From NCBI RefSeq assembly GCF_023159225.1, contig NC_063177.1, forward strand, positions 16,702,673 through 16,766,672: a stretch of DNA of 64,000 bases. Direction: 5' to 3'. The notes under the pieces were generated by a model, which was not told the origin of the DNA, did no database searches, and was given only the letters and a program-made list of their open reading frames with translations. This DNA is from Perognathus longimembris pacificus (Eukaryota; Chordata; Mammalia; Rodentia; Heteromyidae). Both the position numbers and the translations under genes were made by a program. The stretch's first letter is position 1, and each line of letters starts with the position of its first letter. This document shows positions 25,118 through 36,740 of this stretch, one piece after another.

Positions 25118-26657
25118 GCATGAGGCTACAGCTGCTTTTCAGGTAGCTAGCCCATGCTGAGATTAGCTTTGACTAAACTGGCAGGAGGAAAGCTAAAGAG
25201 AGTTAATGTTTAGCACACCCAACCAAGTTAGTGTGCCATTATTTTTCAACCAATCACTTTAAATCACTATAAGAAAAACAAGAATTTATTATTCACCATA
25301 TGTTGTAGGTGACAAAAGTATCTTCCATAAGCTCAAAGATAATTAAGAGCAGGAATTTTAGTCTACCTAACTCAATAACTCTCAACTTGAAGATTTGAAC
25401 ACCAGAGGACATTTGAGGACGCTTGGTTATCCTAATTGGGAAGTTGCTACTAGCACGGTATTGAACTGCTTACTATGCATACAGTAAGCCTCCCACAAGA
25501 GATTATCTGACTCAAAATGTCACAGTACAGAAGTTGAGAAATCCTGTTCTCAAAACCTGTGCTTTTGTCCTGGAAGGGTTGAAAGGTTAGGGAAACAGAA
25601 CAAATGGAGAAGAGCCACCCCAAAGGCCTTGAGTGAGTAGGAAATGAGAGATTTTTCTGCTAAGGAATAATGGAGAATGGGGCAGCTGATTGAGACTTCT
25701 CTTTCTCCCAAGCTTGGCCAGAGCCCTGCTCAATTTCTCCCAACCTTGCCAAGTCAGTCCTGGGACTTCACACTAAGCTTGTCCTGGAGTGACCCTGATT
25801 CCCAGCTCAGGGCTGAGGCAATTTATTTACCTGAGGCTTTTCCTGCAGGACTTTCTTTCCAAAGCCCTTAGCTTAAAAAGGACCAGTGTGTTCTATTAAA
25901 ATCCCTAGGTAGCAAAACAGTATTCTTAGTAGAGGGGTGGGTGGTACTGCTAAACAGAAAAGATGGAGCAGGTGGTCGTGTCACCAGATGAAGGTCTGAG
26001 AACAGTCTGGATGGACAAAGCCAGGATCTCCTCAGCAGGCTACTCTTTGGAGAAGAGAATATCTTAAGCAGGGAGTAGGGGGAAGCTGGCCTTGGAAACT
26101 GGGTTTTAAAACCAAAATAAGGGGGCTGGGGATATGGCCTAGTAGCAAGAGTGCTTGCCTCATATACATGAGGCCCTGGATTCAATTCCCCAGCACCACA
26201 TATATAGAAAATGGCCAGAAGTGGCACTGTGGCTCAAGTGGCAGAGTGCTAGCCTTGAGCAAAAAGAATCCAGGGACAGTGCTCAGGCCCTCAGTCTAAG
26301 CCCTTAGGACTGGCCAAAAAAAGAAAACAAAAACAAAAACAAAAAACCAAAAATGAGGTTTGCTTTCCACAGCCTTTCCTCCTCTTCCTTAGGCTTGGGA
26401 CTCAGGTTTCCTGTGTCATTTCCAGCTCCCTCCTGGAGCACCCACACACCCAGATGGCCACCATTGCAAGTCTCCCCATTAGTGGCCTCCCTACTAGACT
26501 GAAGGGGGATGGGTCTGAGCTAACAGGAGGAGATGGGAAATACCTCTGCTTCCAAACACTGAACCTCTGCAGAATTAGCAAGCAGATGGGGGTGACGGGA
26601 GGTGACAATCTTGGAAGGATAGAGTTTAGAGGATACATCATAAATTATGTCCCCCAT

Positions 26658-26721
26658 ACTTGGGGTTCAACTTCCTTCCGTTATGACCCACTTGGGGTTC
26701 AACTTCCTTCCGTTATGACCC
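26658..26721 (+). repeat. 32-bp perfect tandem duplication
   Basis: Two head-to-tail copies (26658-26689 and 26690-26721), each starting ACTTGGGGTTCAACTTCC and ending GTTATGACCC, with no mismatch seen. Confidence 0.9.
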
Positions 26722-26773
26722 ATGGGAGGGGGACTGAATAAGGGGATGGAGGAGGGCAGGCAAAGAGGATGTG

Positions 26774-26824
26774 GTAACAGCTGATTCGTCCCCCAGGTCA
26801 CACTTTCCAACAATCAGCTGTTAC
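26774..26824. repeat. 13-bp perfect inverted repeat with E-box arms
   Basis: GTAACAGCTGATT (26774-26786) and its exact reverse complement (26812-26824) are separated by 25 bp that contain CAGGTCA, a nuclear-receptor half-site. Each arm contains the E-box CAGCTG. It lies in SINE-free DNA about 1.3 kb upstream of the MIR22HG first exon. Confidence 0.75.
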
Positions 26825-27729
26825 TGGGGCAAAGGCAGGAAGTCTTCTTAAAGGTACAATGTTCTGAACACAGATTCAGAACTCTGAGCAGCTCTTAGAG
26901 CTCCAAGAAAGCTGTAGCTATCACCTAGTGGATCTTCTATTTAACACTGAAGGAACTATCTCAGAATCCGTATTCATCTGTCTCAGTTACCTTTACCCTC
27001 AATATGGGACTGTGGAAAAGTCATAAATCCCCATCAATACTTTCCTCTTTGGAGGCAGTAGTGAAGTGGGCAAGTGATGGGGTGGGCTGGGTCCAAGGCT
27101 ACCCCTTTAAATAAAGAATTCAGAAGCTTTTGCCAAGTCATTGGGTTCATTTCAGTTTTTGCCCATCCCCCCCCCTCCCGCCCTTAGTCTTTGATTGGTC
27201 CCTGGAGACGGAGCAGCCTCCTCATTGGTATCCGTCATTGAAATCTCTTCCCAAAGTAGGCCTAAATCTGTGAAGGGCCCGACAAAATGGGGGTTAATCA
27301 AAGGGTGGGATTTCTGGCCACTTGCACTTGTGCATGCCTCATCTAATTTCTAACCTGGGTTCTATCCTTCCCGCCCCCCACCCCCAGTTCTATCAGATGA
27401 GTCTTGTTAGGAAGCTGCCCCTTTAGAAGCTCTAGGACTCCTACAACCCAGACAAGCCTCTCTCCAAAAGCCCTCGGAGTTCGGAGTTTCCGCTGCCCTG
27501 GGGGCTGATTCCCATTTTCAGTCGGTCCATTCCCGCTGCAAGGACGGCTCCACCTTTTCTGAGAGAGCGTTAGCCTCCTCTGCAGAGGCCTGAGAACCCT
27601 CCGCTCGCTCCCTCCGGGGAAGTTTGAGAGTGCCTAACAGTGGCAACACCAGCTCCAAAAAAAAGGGACTGTAGCCCTTTAAGGACTTCCCCGGGATAGA
27701 TTCAGAGATGAGTTTAAAAATGCCAACTC

Positions 27730-28260
27730 ACAAAGCATGCTGCATTCTGGGAAACAAGAGCGGATGGCCAAGAACTACACTGACCAGGGTGCACTGCAAA
27801 CACACACGCCTTTTACTTCCTGCAGCTCATTATTAGACCCGGCTTTGACGTAGCTCTCTCCTAAGCAAGTGGCATAGGCGGAGGGCTGGGCCTCACCTTT
27901 TCATCTATTGGCCAGCTCGTAGGTTGGTGGGCGTGGTTTAGCTCAACTCCCCCCCAAGCAAAAGAATGGTCTCCTTGTCAGTCACAGCGAAGTCGTTCCG
28001 AGGGGTGGAACCGGAGAGAAGTGCTGGAGCCCCCGAGTGGGTGTGGTCACGTTGTCCAGCACTAGGCGGTGATTGGCTCTGAGAGGTGCTATCGTAGCTC
28101 GTGCGTCACGACGCCGCCAGCTGATCGGAGACTGGAGCCGGTGTGTGCTGGGCACTGGGAAGAGACAGCGCCGCCGGTCGTGGGGATCGGACGCTGTGAT
28201 TTGCTCCCCTATCCTCAGCAACCCCCATAGCCCAGCACCAGGTGGGTGTGCTCTGGGAAC
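27730..28260 (+). promoter_or_regulatory. MIR22HG: MIR22HG promoter region
   Basis: CpG-enriched DNA just before the first MIR22HG exon, with inverted CCAAT boxes (ATTGG at 27908 and GATTGG near 28070) and a ZNF143-like TTTCCCAGAATGCA on minus (27741-27754). SINEs are absent from roughly 26.35 to 32.1 kb, consistent with a constrained promoter and gene. The start site is not resolved. Confidence 0.6.
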
Positions 28261-29855
28261 CCGGTCATATAAGGGGAATTGTAGTCACGGGGTGATGGAG
28301 GAAAGTAGGGTCCTGGCGGCCACACCCTGCCCTTCTGGGGGAGGGGAGAGGGGGCGGCGGGGGCTGAGGCGCTCGGGGGGAGTGGGGCCTGGACGGGCTG
28401 AAGTAGTGTGTCAAGAGGTTTAAAGAAGTCCAGGACAGGGGTCGTGGTGGAAGGTCTGGAGAAGTAGCTGGGGGGGCAGATGAGGGAACGGAGGGTCGGG
28501 GGCGGCCAACCCCGACGCCCTCTGGTCTGAGGATAGGGAAGCGACCATCGAGCCTGGGGGGAGGATCTGGATGAGTGTGTAGTAAGGAGGTGCTTTGCCT
28601 CTGCTGGCTCTCACTGGGTCAAGGCCAGTTCGGATCCCTGGCAGGGAAGGGGTCGCTGGGCGGGCAGGTCCCTCCTCTCGTTCCCTCTGGGGATGTTATG
28701 TAAGGGGGGAGGGGAAAGGAGTAGGGGGCGGCGGAGCGGGGGCCTTATGCAACTCAAAGGTTAGGGTTTCACTGCGGTTGGACGGTGGGGGGGGGTTAAG
28801 GGAAGCCGGCTGGAGGGCCTGGAAACTCTAGCCCCCCTCCCCCAACTCCCCTCCCCCCGCTACTGGCCGTCTTGGACGGAGAGGTCACCTTTGCACCTCC
28901 CCCCACCCCAGCCTCTCTGTGGTTGAGGCCCCTAGCCCAGGCCCTAACCGCCTGGGAAGACGGCTGGCTGGGTGGGGCGCCTGGGTTAGTCATCGCTGGG
29001 CTCCCTCTCTCCCCACCTCTCGGCCAACTCTTGGCCCCTCCCCATGGCCTCGGCTAGGCTATCGCCCCCACCTCCTTCTGGCTCTAGTTCCAGCCTTCAA
29101 CTTATTTGGCCTGTCATCCTGGCTGTCACACAGAGCTAGAAGCTGTTAAGGTGCCAGAGGGTTGATGGAGCAGCTGGTCAGAGGGTCAGTGCCCTGGGCC
29201 CACCCCGCCCTACGGACAAGGGCACCTGCTTGGCTCAAACTCTGAATAGGTGTTGGATCTTGTGGGTTGAACAGAGCCATCGCAGGCATAGGGGAGTGGG
29301 ACAGAGTTGGCACTGGTCACCTAGAAGGAAGATACCACAAAGTTCATGCCTCCCAAGAGACTTTTAGAATTTGAAGAACCCTACCCCCACCCTAACCTTT
29401 CTATTCTCCCAGTATAGAAATGCCAAGGCAAAATCGGCCTTAGCCCCTCACCCCCGGCATGGGTTATGCCCTTGGACTGGTGTATCAGTGCAGACCCGCC
29501 TTCTCCAGCTCACAGCCCTCAAGCCTGCCACGCCCCCAGCCCCCTCCTTGGGCCATGCTGCAGGGCCCGGCTTTTCCTGCTGATTCATGCGTTGGAACTG
29601 TGGGGGCGGGGCTTGGAACTTGGAACAAAGTTCAGACATGGAGGGGCCGGCAGACAGCCTGGAATTCATACCAGATGTACCCGGAATGTGCAAGCGGAAT
29701 GCCTGGCATCTGAGAGTTCTGAGGAAGCTGCCCAGCCACTCTGCCCATACCTCCCTCCCCTACAGCCTTCACTGGGCTGTCCTCTCCCTCACAGACCTAG
29801 GAGCCTCTGCTGACCTTCCAAACTCTAGACCTCCCTTCCTCTCTCCCCATTCTAG

Positions 29856-29856
<1 letters not shown>

Positions 29857-29928
<72 letters not shown>
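29857..29928 (+). repeat. (CA)36 microsatellite in MIR22HG intron 1
   Basis: Uninterrupted CA dinucleotides for 72 bp, about 420 bp upstream of the mir-22 hairpin. Confidence 0.97.
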
Positions 29929-29933
<5 letters not shown>

Positions 29934-30345
29934 CCAAGCCCTCCTTCCAGCTCAGTTCCCTGGGAACAAATCAATTGGGCTGATCACTGAATTCACATTT
30001 CTGGACCCAAAGTACAATTTCTCACCTAGGACCTGGGTGACTGATGGAATGTATCCAGGGTCATAGGTCCTTCCCGTTCTGAAAAGCAGAAGAGGCTGGA
30101 GCCTCAGGTAGGTTGCTTGTAAAGCGGTGCCAGAGAAGTGCACTTTAGAGCTTCCTCTCCTCACTAAAGTTAAGAGCTCCTGCAAATCCCAGGGGACAAG
30201 AACCCCTTAGGACAAGTTGAAGGTCTTGTGAGGCTGTGCTTCCGTGGCCAGTGTGACAGTGCCCTTAAGATATATGCCTGGCTTAGATCTTTCCTGTTTT
30301 TCTTTCCTTTCCCATTAGGAGCCTGTGCCTCCCACATCCTCACCT

Positions 30346-30430
30346 GGCTGAGCCGCAGTAGTTCTTCAGTGGCAAGCTTTATGTCCTGACCCAGCTAAAG
30401 CTGCCAGTTGAAGAACTGTTGCCCTCTGCC
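30346..30430 (+). ncRNA. MIR22: pre-miR-22 hairpin
   Basis: 85-nt stem-loop with the same length and, as far as I recall, the same sequence as the human precursor. The 5p arm is 30360-30381 (starts AGTTCTTCAG). The 3p arm, the main product with seed AGCTGCC, is 30398-30419 (starts AAGCTGCCAG, ends GAACTGT). The two arms pair across a 16-nt loop. It lies wholly within MIR22HG exon 2, so Drosha cropping and host-exon splicing compete. Confidence 0.98.
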
Positions 30431-30490
30431 CCTGGCTTCGTTCGAGGAGGAAGAGGAAGAGAAGGAGCTGCTTTTCCTAGCATCTGGAAG

Positions 30491-33400
30491 GTGACAAGTG
30501 GGGGCTGGGAAGTTCTGAACAGCTCCAGTGATCAATCATACCTTTTAAGAAAGGGTTGAAGAACCTTCACCCAGATTGACAGAGCAAGATAGCAGTTTTA
30601 GATTAGAGATATGACTGAATTGGGGAATAGGTAGATTGAAGTATCCAAGGCTAGTTGGTTTTAGTGTGGCAATGCAAAAAGAGAGAGAGAAGGAAATTCT
30701 GTCTAACCCTTTACCCATATTTCCTCCTTGACTTTCCTTTCTTATCTCTCATTTTACCCTATTTTCCTTACCAGGTAAAGCCCAAAAGTGAGTAAACTCT
30801 TCAGGAGAAAGGTGACACTGAAAATCTGATCTGAGTAGTCATTCTCATATTTTCTTAAACTGGCTTAGATTCTAGATTGAGTGGTACTTACTCTAGGAGA
30901 CCCTTATACCTGTCTATTTCCCTGCCTGTGAAGTGGAGAATGCCATAGATAAGTATGTAGTAAATCTACACATGCTGACTCAGCCTGGCCTGTGGATAGG
31001 AACAGAGTGGCTTTCCACATAAGTTGTTGGTCCTCCCCTATCCCTACTATGGCACCAGTGGCTGGGGCATGGTTGAGGAGGTAAGACCAGGATGAGACAA
31101 GTGTAAAGGACCAATAGATGTTCCCAGTCTGCATTGACCTCTCACCATTCAGGGTTACTTAAGGCTTCTGCCCCACAAAGTGGGACTACAGCTCTGATGA
31201 AGTCCTAGCTGCTTCTGCTATTTCTTCTCTCAGTTTACTTTTCAGAATAGTGAATGAGAGTCAATTTAGGCCTGTTAAGTCAGCAAATTGTTCCCTCCAG
31301 CATTGGGTGTGGGATGTGAGCACTCTTGGTTATCAAGCAGTACAAACCTGCCACCTTTAGCTCCCAATCCATTCTTATTTTTGCACTTGAGCTTAGGTTC
31401 TCATGTGGTTCAGTGTGGCTCTCTCTCTCTAATGGAAGATGGCCAAATTCAGGGGTTACAGGAATTTATTTGTTCTGTTGGGTTCAAGGAGATAAATAGA
31501 GATTGTATTCTCCATTTATGAGAAACTGAAAGGAGAGTGTAGACCATTGAACCCTACCCCTTTACAGCCTGAGCTCTGGGTAGGATGTGTATGGTACTGT
31601 AGTACAGTGGATGTGGGTAGACTGAGTCTACTCATAGGCTTGAACAAAGATCACTCTGTCCTTGGATATTGCCTCTGTCCTCTCTTTCCCTCATTGCTTT
31701 ACTGGCCACAATGTATTTCTCTAGTGCTGGGTATGTGGCTCTGCCATCTTCACCTAACATGGAGCAGAAATAAAGAATGGCAACCTGGCAACACAGAGTC
31801 AGGCAGAAGACCAGTGAAGGATCAGGTCTAGAGAGCACAGGTCCTCTCTGGGAATCAGGAAGAAGGACCTCTAAAGGCCTGAACACTGAAGGAGGAGGGA
31901 GAACAGCCAGCCTCCATCAAGGACAAGCTTCCAGTCATCTCCTTCCATTTCTCTTCAGTCCTGCCTCACCCAGAGATGCGGCAGCCAAGTGAAGTGTCCT
32001 GTGGCTTCGCCCTCCTTCCACCTTCAACCCACCCTGTAATTTTTATATAAGCATCCTCAAGGGGCCATGAGCTGGCTGTGAAAGGACATGCATAGGAAAT
32101 TCATAAAAGAAATTTAAATGGCTGGCTGGGAATGTGACTTAGTGGTAGCATGCTTGCCTTGCATGCATGAACCGTGGGTTTAATTCCTCAGTAGCACATA
32201 AGCAGAAAAAGCCAGAAGTGGCAGAAAGAGATGGAAATGGCACTGTGGCTCAAGTGGTAGAGTGCTAGCCTTGAGCAAAAGAAGCTCAGGTACAGTGCCA
32301 CACCTTTTGAACCTGAGTTCAAACACCAGGACTGGTGAGAAAGAAAAAAAAAAAGAAATTCAAATGTATAAAACCATGAAGTATTCATTAGTAATAAAAG
32401 GACAGCAAATATTACTAGAATCATTTTCCCCTTTGCATGCTATGACAGAAATAAATAAGACCCAATATTGGCAAAAGAACAGTGCCATACATTACATGTA
32501 GGAGTATAAATCAGTGCAGTGCCCTGATGGAAATTTTATTGTATATATCAAACATCCCAAGGGCTGGGATATAGCTCAGTGGCAAAGTACTTGCCTAACA
32601 AGTACAACGTCCTGGGTTAAATCCCCAGAACCAAAAGGGGGGGTGGAATACAGTTAACCCTTTCCTCCCCACCCAAAAAAAATCCCCAAAGGTTCCATGT
32701 TCTTTGACCTAATAATTCTGTTTGGGAGTTTATCTTAAGAAAATAATTAAAGCTTTAGCTGTAAAATGTTTGTCTCAGGGTTGCAATAAAGAAAAATGCA
32801 GGAACTGCTTGGGCATTCATTCTTTTCTGCTGTAATGAAAATTTGCAATCAGGGATTGCTTAAGTAAATTATTGTATATCCATCCAGATGGTGGAGTACT
32901 GTGCAGCCATTAAAAGTCATGTAGAAGAACATTTGACTGGAAAGAAAAGAAAAATGCTCTTGGAATATTAAAAAGGTTATAAAAATAGTGTGTATTTTTT
33001 CTTTGAGACAGGATCTTGCTTTGTAATCTATGCTGTCCTCAAATTTGCCATCTTCATGCTTTTGCTTCTAGAGTGCTGGAATTAACCATCCTGTACTACC
33101 ATACCTGGCTCTATTTTGTGATCTTAATTTTGCTTTTAAACATTTGTTTTTAAAGTATGAGTGTGAAGTTGAATATATATATACACTATATATTTTAAAT
33201 TCACTGAAGATGTATTCAAGAATATGAATAGTGGTGACCTTTTCATGATGGAATAAAACAATCATAATTCTTCTCTTTGGTTTTTCTGTAATTTCCAAGT
33301 TTTCTATACTAATTGTACATTGATTTCATGTAATAAAATGTGAAGGTGAATGTAATTTTTTTTTAACTTTAGAAAGTGAGTGTAGATGAAGGAAGAGCTA

Positions 33401-34050
33401 TGCCCAGCTCCTTGGTGAGAGTGTTTGGTGGGACCACCTATTGGTTTATGATTCATATTGGGTGGGTGTGGTGGTGCGGGGGATCAAATCAGAGCCTTGT
33501 ACATACTAGGTGAACCTGACCTACACTCTTAGCCCTGTGAACTTCGTTCTTCAGGAGAATGTAGAACCTACCCGCTCTGCATACAGAAAGCAACGCCCTC
33601 CCTCGCTGGCTGTCAGCCAGTTGAAGGGGTGTGGAGTGGAGTAAGAAGGAAGGAGGAAGGAAAACTGGAAAACGTGTCACTCCTCCAGGGATAAAGGCTA
33701 GGGGAGGATTTTCCTCTCAAGGCGGGAGGAACCTAGATCCTAGCAGTCCTGCACCTGAGGTTTTTGTTTTTTTTCTCTTCTGAGTCTGCCCTAACCTTGA
33801 AGTGACCTGTGCTACCTCTCCTTGCCTTAGATTGGAACCTAACAGGTACCCAGACCGGGAAAAGGGAATGCTTTTCCAGACTGGTAGAGCCTTTGCTTCC
33901 TAATAAGGATCTTCAGGAGAGCCAAAAATAAATAAAAGGGAGTGGGGCCGTGTCCGCAGTGGATTGCTCCTCAAAAATTAGGACGCTTGATTGGAAAGTA
34001 TGGGGTGTAAGGTCAGGACCCCTGGAGTGACAGGATTGCGAACGGCCGGG
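30491..34050. other. MIR22HG downstream region and TLCD2 upstream flank
   Basis: 30491-32100 is SINE-free and may hold the remaining MIR22HG exon or exons. Then IDL-Geo plus 32124-32352 (with an internal GTGGCAGAAA duplication before the Geo half), ID-like monomer plus 32563-32640, B1-like remnant minus 33000-33110 and ID-like remnant minus 33470-33540. AATAAA signals on plus occur near 31766, 32785 and 33331. No coding exon was recognised. Confidence 0.6.
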
Positions 34051-34690
34051 ATAGCAAGTGAGACAAAAGGTGTGGCACGTAGGAAGCGAGGCGCCACCTC
34101 CCGACCCCTGGCGAGGTGCAGGAGAGGTGGGTAGGCCCGGGCCGCGGGGCTGGCAGCGCTGGCCACCGCCTTCAGGGCCGTGGCTGTCGGGGGGGGGGAG
34201 GGGGGGTGGGCCCGCGGGTGAGAGCCGAGCCAGCGGGGAGGAGGAGGTGAGAGTGAGGGGCGGGGCCCCCGGGAGTAAGGTGGGACCAGGGACCCATTTC
34301 TAAAACTCCGAGAGGGTCGGGACGCACGGAGTTGGAGGAAATCTCTGCTCACATCCTGGAAGTGCCCCAGAGCTCGGCGGCACCCCCTCGGCTGCACCCC
34401 TCCGGACCCCGGGGGCCCCCGGAGCTGCTCTCCCGGGGTTGGGCAGGACGCGTTCGGTTGCCGAGGTTCCTTGGGCGGCGGTTGCACCACTGCTCCAATC
34501 ACCGCCCAGCCCCGGCGTGGGGGGGCGTGGCCAAGCCCGGAAAGTTAGAACCGATTCGGCGGGCGGGGCTCGGGAGACCCCGGCCGCGCCCTACCGGGGA
34601 GCCCGACCGGAGATCCCGCCAGAGGCCTGGGGGCCCGGCGCTCGGGGGTTCACAGAAAGATCCGGACCTAACTGAGCCGCCTGGCCATGC
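34050..34690 (+). promoter_or_regulatory. GC-rich 5' region of the TLCD2 locus
   Basis: CpG-dense stretch ending at the TLCD2-like ATG (34687), the position of the promoter in functional orthologues. It produces several spurious long frames. Persistence of the island suggests that inactivation was recent or that the DNA has another role, for example a shared enhancer. Confidence 0.5.
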
Positions 34691-36740
34691 GCACTCTGGG
34701 CCCGACCCCTCCTTCGCTGTGTTTCGGGGGGCTACGCTGCGGGCTCCCGCTGTTGCCCACGCCAGGATCTGCGGCTCAGGGTTACTGGAAGTGGCGGAAC
34801 ATCTGTGTTCTGCAGATGGACAACCTGCTCACCAGGGCCGGGACGCGGGTGCTCAAGAGCCTGAAGGCTGGAGAAGCACAGGAGTGAGGATGAGGGGGTG
34901 GGAGGCTGAGGTTAGAAGATCAGGCCACAGACCGGTGAAATTCCTAAGAATTACAAAGTCTAAACTGGGGGTGTGGATGCCTGGGGAAAGCCTAGTCGGG
35001 GTCTTGGAGAGACTGTCCATAGTTCGTCACCCCCACCCCCCCCCCCCGGCTGTCATCCTTAGGTGGACACTGATCGGATTTATAGCCGCCCACCCACTCT
35101 GGGCACTGGTACTGGCAGTAGGGTTTGTGAGTCAGCCTGTAGGAAAGGAGGAGCCACTGAGGGCAACCCTGGAACTAGAATCTCGGGTCTTCTTTCCCCC
35201 TACTCCAGCAGGGATCAAATATTTCTGGAGGTCTACAGGGGGGAAACTAAAGGACTTGGGGGAAGAAAACTACAACCAAACGAACAAACAACAAGAACTA
35301 GGCGTAAGATTCTTTCCTAGGGGCTGGGAATGTGACTTAGTGGTAGAGTGCTTGCCTAGCATGCATGAAGTCCTGGGTTTGATTCCTCAGTACAACATAC
35401 ACAGAAAAAGCCAGAAGTGGCACTGTGGCTCAAGTGGTAAAGTGCTAGCCTTGAGCACAGGGAGGCTCAAGAACAGAGCCCAGGCCCTGAGTTCAAGCCC
35501 CAGGACTGGCACACACAAAAAAGGATTCCTTCCTAGGCTGTGCCTCAGCTCTGGAAATCCTACCACCACCATACTCACAGGTTACTTCCTGACTAATGGA
35601 GCTATGGAGCCAGACTTTGGGCTAGGCCTAGAACTTTCTCTATCACCCTTAGGTGGTGGGACACTGAAGAAAGAAAACAAACAGGAGGAAAGGCCTGCCC
35701 AACCTGGGGTCCCAACCTCTCTTCAGCCCTCTGCCCTCTGACTTCCCACAGTTTCTCTGAGTATAGCTAGATTATTATCCCCCCAAATCTTGGGCTGAAC
35801 TGGGAGAAAGGAGACTCACAGCTAGCCACAGCTGGAGTCTAAGCATTGCCCAAGGAGTTTGCATCCCTCTGTGATCAAGTCTACCTGATCACAGGAACAT
35901 TGACTTTTTTTTTTTTTTTTGTCAGTCCTGGGGCTTGGACTCAGGGTCTGAGCACTGTCCCAGGCTTCTTTTGTTCAAGCCTAGCACTCTGCCACTTGAG
36001 CCACAGTACCACTTCTGGCTTTTTCTGTTTATGTGGTGCTGAGGAATCGAACCAGGGCTTCATGTATGCTAGGCAAGCACTCTACCACCAGGCCACATTC
36101 CCAGCCCTGAGTATGGCACTTTTCTAAGGAGGAGTCTGGTATAGAGTGTGGAGATGGGGCACAAAAGACCCAGAATGGAAGTTGAGTAATACTGTGTAGA
36201 TGCTGCAGCCCAGGTGAGAACCCCCCAGGCCAAAATAAGGATAAACATAAAGGTGAGGTCAGGCTTTTTGGAGTCTGACCAAATGATTGGGAGTACTTTG
36301 TTATATAAGGACTGGCATAGTGGACTGGATACAAATGATGGCAGGTCCTCTGACCTTGACCTATACTTCCAGGTCATGAGCTACTATAGCACTGGTGTTC
36401 TGTCTGGCTACACTGTGGGCTTCTCTGTGGTGTCTGTTCCTGGAGCTGAACTCTGCTTGCTTGTATGAGTGAAAGCTTCTGCTGATTGTTTCCCAGATCC
36501 CGACCCTGGCCACCAGTGTAGCCAGTTGTTTACTCTGGTCCTCTTCCATCTGGTTGGTGCCTCTGGTTTTTCTGACAACACCACCAGGTGCCTCTGACAC
36601 TGGTTGCTCTTGGTGAAATTGGGCTTGGTCACTGTGGGTGTGACAAACATCATAGTAGGTGTTCATATTCTAGTTAGTGATCGTTCTGTGGTCTTGTGTC
36701 CATTTATCCTTGGACCCAAGGAAACTGGGGGGGGGGGGCT
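34687..36740 (+). pseudogene. TLCD2: TLC domain-containing protein 2, unitary pseudogene
   Basis: In other mammals TLCD2 is a multi-pass membrane protein affecting membrane lipid composition. Here all expected parts lie in the expected place and order but are broken. Exon-1 remnant 34687-34883 keeps LLPTPGSAAQGYWKWRNICV, then degenerates and ends at a GTGAGG donor. Exon-2 remnant from 35063 (after CATCCTTAG) matches DPIHGHP-WALVL only if the frame changes near 35086. Exon-3 remnant from about 36330 reads DLDLYFQVMSYYSTGVLSGYTVGFSVVS, where the conserved CHH of the TLC domain has become LYF. Past 36432 the frame shifts, and LNSACLYE is followed by TGA (36468-36470). The C-terminal part (VPL-LVALGEIGLVTVGVTNIIVGVHILV, 36590-36680) lies in yet another frame. 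At least two frameshifts, one stop and lost key residues make a functional product very unlikely. A 469-codon frame over 34332-35741 is a chance reading through this remnant and a SINE. Confidence 0.87.
35321..36107. repeat. IDL-Geo SINEs inside the TLCD2 remnant
   Basis: Plus copy 35321-35521, flanked by GATTCTTTCCTAG and GGATTCCTTCCTAG target copies, and minus copy 35905-36107. Both lie between the exon-2 and exon-3 remnants, in the former intron. Confidence 0.9.

Larger units (their letters stand above)
20281..26340. repeat. SINE-rich intergenic DNA between WDR81 and MIR22HG
   Basis: B1-Geo: minus 20281-20505, plus 22320-22552, minus 23222-23495, minus 24493-24728. IDL-Geo: plus 21095-21293 (flanked by AACAAATATTCT copies), minus 21525-21724, minus 21816-22010, plus 22061-22260, plus 23712-23905 (CAGTCTTACT on both sides), plus 26122-26325. 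Other elements: old B1 monomers minus 20815-21010 and 23920-24020; lone Geo monomer plus 23573-23690; ID-like pieces minus 22870-22975 and plus 24795-24878; (TAA)n 24882-24911. 24915-26120 is mostly unique, with no gene seen. Confidence 0.8.
28100..30490 (+). ncRNA. MIR22HG: miR-22 host gene lncRNA, first two exons
   Basis: Exon 1 starts somewhere near 28.1 kb and ends at 28241 (CACCAG followed by GTGGGT). Exon 2 runs from 30319 (after TTTCCCATTAG) to 30490 (CTGGAAG followed by GTGACA) and contains the mir-22 hairpin, as in other mammals. Intron 1 carries a (CA)36 tract. Downstream exons are not fixed; a good acceptor at 31956 (CATTTCTCTTCAG) could open a terminal exon. The 159-codon frame across the CA repeat and other small frames have no protein resemblance. 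Only the two exons are firmly placed. Confidence 0.75.

Noticed and set aside
29587..30066. 159-codon frame in MIR22HG intron 1
   Set aside because: Most of it is a Thr-His run from the CA microsatellite, with no conserved protein known at this locus.
34332..35741. 469-codon plus-strand frame
   Set aside because: Chance frame through the GC-rich TLCD2 5' region, non-coding TLCD2 remnant and an IDL-Geo SINE.
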